Positions 34,239 through 41,200 of a DNA stretch of 43,454 nucleotides are shown here, piece after piece; positions within the stretch are counted from its first letter, which is position 1; each line of letters begins with the position of its first letter. Origin of the DNA: Polyangiaceae bacterium (GTDB lineage Bacteria > Myxococcota_A > Polyangia > Polyangiales > Polyangiaceae); the NCBI GenBank assembly GCA_009780955.1, contig WQZB01000045.1:1-43454 (forward strand), written 5' to 3'. The notes under the pieces are model-generated. The model saw only the letters and a program-made list of their open reading frames with translations, was not told the DNA's origin and ran no database searches. Both the position numbers and the translations under genes were made by a program.

Positions 34239-34748
34239 ATGCCTTCCATGACGCTTCGCCACGAGTTCGACTGCGACGAAGACACCTACTGGTACAAGAT
34301 GTTCCTCAACGAGGAATTCAACCGGCAGCTTTACCTCGAGTACCTGAAATTCCCTGGCTGGAAGCTGCTCGATCAGAACGACGACGGCGCGACCATCACG
34401 CGACGCATGCAGGTCGATCCGCCCACCTCGAACCTTCCCGGCCCACTGAAGAAGCTCATTGGATCGCGCCTTAGCTACATTGAAGACGGTCGCTTCGACA
34501 AGGCGTCGAAGAAGTGGTCATTCAAAGTCATTCCAAACACGCTCGTCGAAAAAACCACAATAAGAGGCGACATGGTGCTCGAAAAGATCGGCGACAAGAA
34601 GGTTCGACGCCTTTTCAACGCGAGTGTCGAGGTCAAGGTTTTCATGGTCGGCGGCATGGCCGAAGATCGAATTATGTCGGACATGCGAAGTTCCTACGAA
34701 AAGTCCGTATTTTTTACGAACGACTATATAGCCGCCAATGGCCTTTAG
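34239..34748 (+). CDS. START/SRPBCC-like protein, DUF2505 type
   Basis: 169 residues. The N-terminus TLRHEFDCDEDTYWYKMFLN and the alternating strand pattern (WKLLDQNDDGATITRRMQVD, WSFKVIPNTL) suit the DUF2505 family of START-like ligand-binding folds. The fold suggests binding of a hydrophobic ligand; no ligand is known. The start ATG 34239 is preceded by ACGAGGA. It follows the arginine decarboxylase by 20 bases and precedes ccmB by three. Confidence 0.8.
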   Translation: MPSMTLRHEFDCDEDTYWYKMFLNEEFNRQLYLEYLKFPGWKLLDQNDDGATITRRMQVDPPTSNLPGPLKKLIGSRLSYIEDGRFDKASKKWSFKVIPNTLVEKTTIRGDMVLEKIGDKKVRRLFNASVEVKVFMVGGMAEDRIMSDMRSSYEKSVFFTNDYIAANGL

Positions 34749-34751
34749 GCG

Positions 34752-35522
34752 GTGACGCCTTCTTTCCATATTCGGCGCCCTGGAAAAATCGCTGTTGCGT
34801 GGGAAATCTGCCGCAAAGACATGCGCATCGAGCTGCGCACGGGTGAAATCGTAGCAACGGCCGGCGTTTTCTCGGTGGTCGTTGGTTTCCTTGCAAGCAT
34901 GGCGTTTCGCGTCGACGACGCGACGAACCCGAGCACGGCGGCAGGCACGATTTGGATAACCGTGCTGTTCGCGGCAGTTCTTTCGTTTGGGCGCGTTTGG
35001 CAGCGTGAGCGCGACGAATCGGCGCTAACGGGTTTGCTTGTTGCCCCTGTTTCGCGTGCCTCGATTTTCCTCGGCAAAGCCACCGCAACATTTCTCATGA
35101 TCGCCGCCATCGAGGTGCCCATCGTCCTTCTTGGCCTTTTCCTTTTTCATATCGATTTTTCAAACCAAATCGTAACGTTTGGCCTTTCGCCCGCAGAACA
35201 AGCCATCCGGCTGGCCGAGCCAGCTAGTTTGCACGCCAGCGCGTTTGTCGGGCTGCTGGTCATGGGCACCATGGCCCTGTCTGCGATAGGAACGCTTTTC
35301 GGCGCGCTGACGGTGCGCACGCGCGCTCGCGATCTCGTGCTCGCGATCGTTCTGTTCCCGTTGCTCTCCCCAGTTCTCGTCTGTGGCGTCGTTGGTTCGC
35401 GCAAAGCATTTGAAGCGCAACCCTTCGAATCGTACTCAGGCTTTCTCGGCCTGATGGGCGTTTCCAGCCTTATCGCGATTTTGCTGGGAGCGAGCTTGTT
35501 CGGCCCACTCGTCGACGAGTAG
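34752..35522 (+). CDS. ccmB: Heme exporter subunit CcmB
   Basis: 256 residues, six predicted membrane spans, beginning AWEICRKDMRIELRTGEIVA, a CcmB hallmark. GRVWQRERDESALTGLLVAP and RASIFLGKATATFLM match the family core. CcmB is the membrane component of the CcmABCD heme export module for c-type cytochrome maturation. Neither ccmA nor ccmC follows, so the gene stands alone here. The GTG start lies three bases past the previous stop. Its TAG stop codon is part of the GTAGGGGC palindrome at 35519, so the repeat abuts or defines the C-terminus VDE. Confidence 0.92.
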   Translation: MTPSFHIRRPGKIAVAWEICRKDMRIELRTGEIVATAGVFSVVVGFLASMAFRVDDATNPSTAAGTIWITVLFAAVLSFGRVWQRERDESALTGLLVAPVSRASIFLGKATATFLMIAAIEVPIVLLGLFLFHIDFSNQIVTFGLSPAEQAIRLAEPASLHASAFVGLLVMGTMALSAIGTLFGALTVRTRARDLVLAIVLFPLLSPVLVCGVVGSRKAFEAQPFESYSGFLGLMGVSSLIAILLGASLFGPLVDE

Positions 35523-35546
35523 GGGCGTATGGCCATACGCCCCTAC
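35519..35546. repeat. Perfect 28-base palindrome of the GTAGGGGC family
   Basis: The half-site GTAGGGGCGTATGG is followed by its exact reverse complement. The TAG at 35520-35522 is the ccmB stop codon. The identical 28 bases occur at 41108-41135, where the other arm supplies the hisD stop. A perfect 14-base-pair stem could also act as a terminator, though no T-tract follows. Confidence 0.95.
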
Positions 35547-35580
35547 GCCGCCTCGACCTCGTGCCAACTTGAAAGCGGTT
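35547..35580. repeat. 34-base repeat shared with the right edge of the window
   Basis: Bases 35547-35580 match 43421-43454 at 30 of 34 positions, including the shared run CAACTTGAAAGCGGT. The repeat directly follows the palindrome at 35519-35546, between ccmB and the next gene. Confidence 0.8.
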
Positions 35581-35605
35581 TGCTATTGCCCTTTACTTGA
35601 ACGCG

Positions 35606-36226
35606 ATGCGTTTTGGTTTGCTTGGTCCTGCCCGTGGTGATGTAGCGGCTCTCGGTTGCGCGGCCGAGTTCCTTTTGACCGTGGCGCGTGTGCAGCGTGC
35701 GATCTACCTCGGCGACGACGACGCCCTCGACCGGGCTGTCAGTGTGTGGGCACGAAAGCTTGTTGGGGGCGATCCAAGCGACGACGCTGCGTGGCGAAGG
35801 GCTGCAAGCCTTGCCCTTAGCGGCACATCCGAGCAAATTGGCGAGTTCGTTGCGACCGAGCGCGCGCGGCTTCGATTGAAATCGCTCAAGGCGCTGCCAG
35901 CCAACATCCAACGCACCGTGGAAATCGTTGGCGATCGCATGGCCGTGCTCATCTACGACGAGGCCATGCTCGACGATGAGGATTTTGTCGCCGCGAGCTT
36001 GTTTTTCTTCGGCAAAAGCGACGTCATGACGATTCGTAAGGTCGGCGAGCGCTGGTTTGTGAGCCCTGGGCCCGTTGATGTACCTGGCGGCGGCGTTGCG
36101 GTCGTTGACGACGAGTGCGACGAAGTCACATTGACGATCTTCGACTTGCTGGGCAACAAGCTTCAAAGCGAAGTCCTCACCGCTTCGCCAGGCTCTCGCA
36201 GGCGCGTACAGAGTAGCGATCGATGA
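35606..36226 (+). CDS. Hypothetical protein, possibly degenerate phosphoesterase-like
   Basis: 206 residues. The start MRFGLLGPARGDVAALGCAA and the following AIYLGDDDALD recall the beginning of calcineurin-like phosphoesterases (MRIGL-SD-HG..., LGD), but the metal-binding Asp-x-His is missing. Any relation is tentative, and if real the active site is lost. The second half is beta-rich (RWFVSPGPVDVPGGGVAVVD). Its stop overlaps nadD in an ATGA arrangement, so it is translationally coupled to nadD. ATG 35606 is chosen over an in-frame TTG at 35597. Confidence 0.78.
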   Translation: MRFGLLGPARGDVAALGCAAEFLLTVARVQRAIYLGDDDALDRAVSVWARKLVGGDPSDDAAWRRAASLALSGTSEQIGEFVATERARLRLKSLKALPANIQRTVEIVGDRMAVLIYDEAMLDDEDFVAASLFFFGKSDVMTIRKVGERWFVSPGPVDVPGGGVAVVDDECDEVTLTIFDLLGNKLQSEVLTASPGSRRRVQSSDR

Positions 36227-36795
36227 CAGACGCCATCACGGGTGTTTTTGGTGGAAGCTTCAACCCACCGCATCTCGCGCATCTGCTCGCACTGTCTATC
36301 GTGCTTGCCCGTTTCGATGTCGCGCGCATCCTCGTTGTGCCAACGTACAGGCACCCGTTCGCCAAAACACTTGCGCCTTACAACGACCGCGTGCGCATGT
36401 GCGAGCTTGCCATGGGTTGGCTTCCACGCGTCGAGGTTTCGCGCGTCGAACAAGAGCTCGGCACCGAGAGCCGAACGCTTCGCACCATCGAGCACCTGCA
36501 CAAGCTGCACCCCAACTGGAACCTGCGCTTCGTCATGGGAGCCGATCTCAAGGTGGAATCGGACAAGTGGTACGGGTTCGACCGCATCGCCGAGCTCGCG
36601 CCGCCGATTGTGCTTGGTCGGGTCGGGGTGATCTACGAGGGCGCGCCGCTCGCCATTCTGCCTGCGATTTCAAGCACCGAGGTGCGCGCCATGATCGCCG
36701 CCGGGCGTTGGGACGAGGTCAACGGCGTTCTTGCGCGCGAGGTAGTTGCCTTTGTGCGTACGAACAAGCTTTACGCCGCTGCATCGCAGTCTTGA
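36223..36795 (+). CDS. nadD: Nicotinate-nucleotide adenylyltransferase
   Basis: 190 residues. The nucleotidyltransferase motif GVFGGSFNPPHLAHLLAL and the C-terminal ISSTEVRAMI (SSTxxR) identify NadD. It adenylates nicotinate mononucleotide to deamido-NAD, the substrate of NadE (27800). The Asp-Lys-Trp segment ESDKWYGFDRI also fits. It overlaps the upstream unknown gene by four bases and is followed after 37 bases by the DUF2520 gene. Confidence 0.95.
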   Translation: MTDAITGVFGGSFNPPHLAHLLALSIVLARFDVARILVVPTYRHPFAKTLAPYNDRVRMCELAMGWLPRVEVSRVEQELGTESRTLRTIEHLHKLHPNWNLRFVMGADLKVESDKWYGFDRIAELAPPIVLGRVGVIYEGAPLAILPAISSTEVRAMIAAGRWDEVNGVLAREVVAFVRTNKLYAAASQS

Positions 36796-36832
36796 CGTGC
36801 TGCCACGTTACGGCGCCAATATCTAAGCTCTC

Positions 36833-37708
36833 ATGAAGGTCTTCGTCTACGGAGCAGGGAAGGTGGGCAGCGCCCTGGTGCGCGGCCTGCACAACCAGGG
36901 TATCGATGTAACATTGCATCCTGCACGCAAAGGCGTTCCGAAGGCGCGCATCGACGCCGACGTCGTCGTTCTTTCCGTGCGCGATCGCGATCTGGGGCCC
37001 GTGGCCAAAGCTTTCGCATCGTCCGGTGTCATTCCGAAGCGTGCCGTCGTGGTGCACAACGCAGGCGCCGTGGCTGCCGAAGCGCTGGCTGCGCTCAGAC
37101 CCGTGGTTGCTGGAATTGCGCAAATGCATCCGATGCTTTCATTTGCATCATGCAAATTTTCTCCGTCGCTCACGCACGGGCATGTGCACATCGAGGGCGA
37201 TGCCGTGGCCGAGAAAAGGGCACGCATGCTCGCACGCAAGCTCGGAATGACGCCGCGCACTTTTCCCCATCTCGACACGGTTGGCTACCACGCTGCCGCG
37301 GCGCTGGTTGCCAACGGCGCGGCAGCTCTCGCCGCGATGGGCGCCGAGCTTCTGGTCAACTCCGGTGCGGCTCGTGCCGACGCTCCAAAAATGCTTGCGC
37401 CGCTTTTACGAAGCGTGGCCGACAACGTCGAGGTGCTCGGCTTCCCCGATGCCTTGACCGGGCCGGTACGTCGTGGCGACGCCGGGGCCATCGAACGGCA
37501 GATTGACATTTTGGCCGCGCGCGTTCCCGAAGCGATCGAGCTCTTTCTGGCGAGCGCGCGGGCACAACTGCCTTTGGCGCGCGCGCTTGGCGACAGCTCG
37601 CCCGAAAACTTCGATGCAATCGAAAAGGTGCTCGCCAACGCGAGTGCTGCGAACGCTGGGCGTCATTCGGGGCCGCCAGCGAAAGCCGGTAGCACTCTCG
37701 ATGGATGA
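36833..37708 (+). CDS. Rossmann-like and DUF2520 domain protein
   Basis: 291 residues. The N-terminal Rossmann fold begins MKVFVYGAGKVGSALVRGL (GxGxxG) and is followed by VVVLSVRDRDLGPVA. The C-terminal helical half (about residues 130-260; HLDTVGYHAAAALVANGAAA) matches DUF2520. These proteins resemble pyrroline-5-carboxylate reductase and ketopantoate reductase-like dehydrogenases, but the reaction is unknown. It overlaps the histidine kinase gene by eight bases. Confidence 0.9.
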   Translation: MKVFVYGAGKVGSALVRGLHNQGIDVTLHPARKGVPKARIDADVVVLSVRDRDLGPVAKAFASSGVIPKRAVVVHNAGAVAAEALAALRPVVAGIAQMHPMLSFASCKFSPSLTHGHVHIEGDAVAEKRARMLARKLGMTPRTFPHLDTVGYHAAAALVANGAAALAAMGAELLVNSGAARADAPKMLAPLLRSVADNVEVLGFPDALTGPVRRGDAGAIERQIDILAARVPEAIELFLASARAQLPLARALGDSSPENFDAIEKVLANASAANAGRHSGPPAKAGSTLDG

Positions 37709-39869
37709 GTTGCTGCGAGCACGCACAACGCTTTTTTGTGGCGTCATCGCGTTTGCGATTGCGCTCTCCATGCTTCTGCGTGCTCGCCGCGGGCAGCATT
37801 GGCTGTTCGCGGCGTTCTCGTCGTGCGTTGCGTTCTGGTACGTCAGCCAGTCGCTTTCTGTTCTGTTGGCGGAGCCCGCGAAAGCGTTGTTCTTCGAACG
37901 CGCGACCGCCGTGCTGACCATCTTGCTTCCGCAGTTGGCCGTGCACCTCTTTCGCTCGGTCACGGCGCTCGAGGGTGGCGAGCGAGGATCGGCACGCCTT
38001 ACGCGCATCGCCGCGGCGCTTGGCGTTCCCATGCTTGCCATGGTGCTTTCGCCATACCAAAAAGCGCCCGATGCCGTGCGTGCCCTGGTGCTCGGCGCGG
38101 TGTACTCCTACGTTTTCGGTCTGCTTGCCGCAGCGCTGATCTCGCTCTGGCGTCGCGGCCAAGAAAGCCGGTCGCGCGCTGTTCGTGATCGCATTCGCTT
38201 TCTTGCTGCCGTTGGCGCGATGGCCATGACGTTCACGCTTGCCGACTTCCTGTCGTTTCTTGGCGTGTACTTGCCACCGATCGGCGCCGTGCTTGCCATT
38301 GTCTTTCTTTTCGTCCTTGCCGAGTCGCTCACTCGCGATCGCCTCGCCGATCTGTACGAGCTTACCGGGCGCCTGCTCGTTTCCACGGGGCTTGCCTTTG
38401 CCTTGGCTGGGATTTTCTATGTATTTATCACGTACATTGGCCGATTCGGCGCCATGTATTTGAACGCCGTTCTGGTTGCCATCGTCTTTCTCGTGCTCTT
38501 CGAGCCTCTCGAGCACGCCTTCGAAACACGCATCAACCGCTTTTTTTTTCGCGAACGCTACGATCTCGAGACCAGCGTGCTCGAACTTCGTCGCAGGCTC
38601 GCGCACACCCTCGAAAACGAAGAGATGGTGCAAGTGGTTCTGGCGGGGCTCGAGCGATCACGCCGCGTCACCTCGTCCGCCGTGTATTTGCGCGATCTCG
38701 ACGATGCAGGTTTCGATCTCGTCGGGTTCTTCGGCGCGCAGCCTCGCCCGCGGCTCGAAGCGCTCGCGATGCGTCCGCTTCTCGAGCGCCTCACGCTTTC
38801 GCTTTCGCTCGAAGACGTTGCGCGTGAGTCCGAGCGTGAAAGCCGCGCGCCGTTCATGACCGCTGCCGAGTCACTTGGTCCGCTCAAAAACGCGGTCGTG
38901 TTCGCCATTCGCGCCGACAACGAGGCACTCGTTGGTCTGCTTTGTGTGGCCGACGAGCGCGTGCGTGATGCATTCACACCCGAAGAAGTTTCGCTGCTCG
39001 AAACGGTCGCCGCACAGATGGGGGTTGCCGTTGCGAACAGCCGCCTTTATTCACGCATGAAAGAGCGCGATCGCCTTGCGGCGCTTGGTTCGATGGCCGC
39101 AGGTCTAGCTCACGAAGTGAAAAATCCTCTCGGGGCAATCAAAGGTGCCGCGCAGCTTCTCGAAGAGCTCGAGCCATCGATCGGCGACGCCCCTACGCGC
39201 GCCGAGTTTCTCGGCATCATCCTCGAGGAAACGGATCGACTGAACCGCGTCGTAGGAAGCTTTCTCGACTATGCGCGTCCGCATGCAGGCAATCCGGTGC
39301 CCGTTGACATCAACGCCGCGGTCCGGCGCACCATGCAGATCCTCTCGAGCCAGAAAACGGAAGAAACCGAGGTGCATCTCGAGCTCGCCGAGTCGCTTCC
39401 GCGCGTGCGCATCGACCTCGAGAAGTTGCGTCAGGTGCTGCTCAATTTGGTGCAAAATGCAATGCAGGCGATGGATGGCCGCGGGCGGGTCACCGTCACG
39501 ACGCAGCGTCGCCAGGCTTCGCGCAGCGTTTGGGTAACCGGCCCGTCGGGTGATCGCTCAGGCGCGCATGGCCCCGCAGCTGCCGACACCGTCGAGATTG
39601 CGGTGCACGACACCGGACCGGGCATCAGCCAGAAGGTGCTAAAGAACCTTTTCGTGCCGTTTTTCACGACAAAAGAGCAGGGCACGGGCCTTGGTCTCGC
39701 GATAAGTCAGAGCATCGTGCAAAGTGCTGGCGGAAGCATTCATGTGCAAAGCCAAGCCGGCTTCGGCACCAAGTTTGTCATCCTTTTGCCTGGTGCCGAC
39801 GAAGCGATCGCAACGCCATTTGGTGGTGGCGCTGAGGCCGCTGCCCGAGTAAGCCCGGATAGTGCATGA
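37701..39869 (+). CDS. Membrane sensor histidine kinase with GAF domain
   Basis: 722 residues. The N-terminal 280 residues hold about seven or eight membrane spans. A GAF domain follows at about residues 300-450 (EDVARESERESRAP; FAIRADNEALVGLLCVADER). The dimerisation domain has His471 in GLAHEVKNPLGAIKG, and the ATPase domain shows VLLNLVQNAMQAM (N box), HDTGPGISQ (G1) and GTGLGLAIS (G2). All catalytic boxes are intact. No response regulator gene is adjacent, so the partner must lie elsewhere. ATG 37701 overlaps the upstream gene by eight bases. Confidence 0.94.
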   Translation: MDELLRARTTLFCGVIAFAIALSMLLRARRGQHWLFAAFSSCVAFWYVSQSLSVLLAEPAKALFFERATAVLTILLPQLAVHLFRSVTALEGGERGSARLTRIAAALGVPMLAMVLSPYQKAPDAVRALVLGAVYSYVFGLLAAALISLWRRGQESRSRAVRDRIRFLAAVGAMAMTFTLADFLSFLGVYLPPIGAVLAIVFLFVLAESLTRDRLADLYELTGRLLVSTGLAFALAGIFYVFITYIGRFGAMYLNAVLVAIVFLVLFEPLEHAFETRINRFFFRERYDLETSVLELRRRLAHTLENEEMVQVVLAGLERSRRVTSSAVYLRDLDDAGFDLVGFFGAQPRPRLEALAMRPLLERLTLSLSLEDVARESERESRAPFMTAAESLGPLKNAVVFAIRADNEALVGLLCVADERVRDAFTPEEVSLLETVAAQMGVAVANSRLYSRMKERDRLAALGSMAAGLAHEVKNPLGAIKGAAQLLEELEPSIGDAPTRAEFLGIILEETDRLNRVVGSFLDYARPHAGNPVPVDINAAVRRTMQILSSQKTEETEVHLELAESLPRVRIDLEKLRQVLLNLVQNAMQAMDGRGRVTVTTQRRQASRSVWVTGPSGDRSGAHGPAAADTVEIAVHDTGPGISQKVLKNLFVPFFTTKEQGTGLGLAISQSIVQSAGGSIHVQSQAGFGTKFVILLPGADEAIATPFGGGAEAAARVSPDSA

Positions 39870-39937
39870 TGCAACACCGTTTTACGATGCGACACTGTGT
39901 GGCGAGATCGTGAGCCCATGCGCCCCGCGTGCGCACG

Positions 39938-39984
39938 AGAAATCAAGTAGAAATCAAGTGGAAATCAACAAGTAGAAATGACGT
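39938..39984. repeat. Imperfect tandem 11-base repeats upstream of the FHA-DUF4388 gene
   Basis: AGAAATCAAGT occurs twice in a row (39938-39948, 39949-39959), followed by GGAAATCAACAAGT and AGAAATGACGT. It lies in the 213-base gap between the histidine kinase and the FHA-DUF4388 gene. The repeats could be binding sites for a regulator or replication slippage. No other gene is evident in the gap. Confidence 0.75.
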
Positions 39985-40082
39985 GGGCTTGCGGCTGCCT
40001 GGGAACGTGGTCAAGCCATTCAATGCCGGTGACTTGACCATCTTCCGTTCTACTCGATAAGCTTTTTCGCGTTCCTTACCCG

Positions 40083-41054
40083 ATGCAAGACTCTGCCCCG
40101 AAGGTTACCACGTCGCCGCCGGTGCGCTCCGCAACCGGAGAGCAGTCGTATTTCTTGCGCTTCATCAGCGGCAAGTACCAAGGCGGCGAATTTCCACTCG
40201 TCAACGACAAGCCCATCGTTGTGGGGCGCTCGAGCGAGCTCGACATGGTGCTCGTCGAGGACATGGTGAGCCGCAAGCACGCGCGTATCATCATGCAGCA
40301 AGACCAGATCTGGATTGAAGATCTTGGCTCAACGAACGGCACGTTCGTCAATGGCGAAAAGATCAAGCGCTCACGCCTGAAAGAGGGCGACCGCATTCTT
40401 ATTGGCACCAGCATTCTCAAAGTTCTTGGGGGTGGCTCGAGCGCAGAGAACGCAGACGCTGCGAAGCGCGATCTCGAGAACGTTGCCGCTGCGCGTCCCA
40501 CCCAAGCGCGCACCATGAGCGGCAGTATCGAAGAAGTGCCGCTCCCCGATCTGCTCCAGCTCTTTTCTACGGCAAAGAAAAGCGGCGTGCTCGTTGTCCG
40601 CACCGACGCCGATGACGTTGGCAAGATTTTCCTCCGCAAAGGAGACATTTATTACGCATCGATCAACGATCTCGACGATGTCTTGCCAACGAAGTGCATC
40701 TTCCGAATGCTCACTTGGCAAAAAGGGCTTTTCGATCTCGAACCTCCGGACGAGCGCACATTTCCAAACGAAATGCACCTCAGCGTGCAAGAGGTGCTCA
40801 TGGAGGGCCTTCGCCAGCTCGACGAGTTCAACGAGCTGCGCAACGACCTGCCGGATTTGAGCGCCAGGCTCGTGCTCTCAACGCCAATCACGGCTCCGTT
40901 CAGAGATCTAAAGCCGGAGGAGCTCGACATCCTCCAACTTGTTCATAATTACGCCCATTTCGAGACAGTGCTCAACAAAAGCGCGGTCACTGACCTCAGT
41001 ACGGTCACCATCATTCTCAAGTTGATTAAAAAAGACTACGTCCGGCCGGAGTAG
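40083..41054 (+). CDS. FHA domain protein with DUF4388 (PATAN-like) domain
   Basis: 323 residues, soluble. The FHA domain (about residues 40-115) is intact: VVGRSSELD, VSRKHARI and EDLGSTNGTFVNG. The DUF4388/PATAN domain (about 135-240) shows SGSIEEVPLPDLLQLFSTAK and GKIFLRKGDIYYASINDLDD, the typical pattern. FHA binds phosphothreonine; DUF4388 domains occur in gliding and signalling proteins of myxobacteria. It may read the output of a Ser/Thr kinase. It follows a histidine kinase gene by 213 bases and converges on hisD. Confidence 0.92.
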   Translation: MQDSAPKVTTSPPVRSATGEQSYFLRFISGKYQGGEFPLVNDKPIVVGRSSELDMVLVEDMVSRKHARIIMQQDQIWIEDLGSTNGTFVNGEKIKRSRLKEGDRILIGTSILKVLGGGSSAENADAAKRDLENVAAARPTQARTMSGSIEEVPLPDLLQLFSTAKKSGVLVVRTDADDVGKIFLRKGDIYYASINDLDDVLPTKCIFRMLTWQKGLFDLEPPDERTFPNEMHLSVQEVLMEGLRQLDEFNELRNDLPDLSARLVLSTPITAPFRDLKPEELDILQLVHNYAHFETVLNKSAVTDLSTVTIILKLIKKDYVRPE

Positions 41055-41069
41055 GCGGGCGGTGGCGAC

Positions 41070-41200
41070 ATGAATGGCGCCCCTACGAAATGCGTGATGG
41101 CCGCGCGGTAGGGGCGTATGGCCATACGCCCCTACCGACAATCACGTTTGTGCGTTTTTTTGGTTGTAGGGGCGCGATTCATCGCGTCCTCGGGATCGGC
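41070..41200. repeat. Cluster of GTAGGGGC-family elements at the FHA/hisD convergence
   Basis: Three parts are visible. ATGAATGGCGCCCCTAC at 41070-41086 is a half unit. The perfect 28-base palindrome at 41108-41135 is identical to that at 35519-35546. GTAGGGGCGCGATTCATCGC at 41166-41185, with the following TCCTCGGGATCGGC, matches (reversed) the second half of the mqnA-mqnC copy. The last two overlap the 3' end of hisD. The spacer between them contains the TGCGTTTTTTTGGTT run that matches the mqnA copy's ACAAAACGCA in reverse. Confidence 0.85.

Noticed and set aside
35519..35546. A rho-independent terminator for ccmB
   Set aside because: The stem is strong but no T-tract follows, and an identical copy elsewhere overlaps a coding region, so a repeat element is the better description. 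Termination is possible but not supported.
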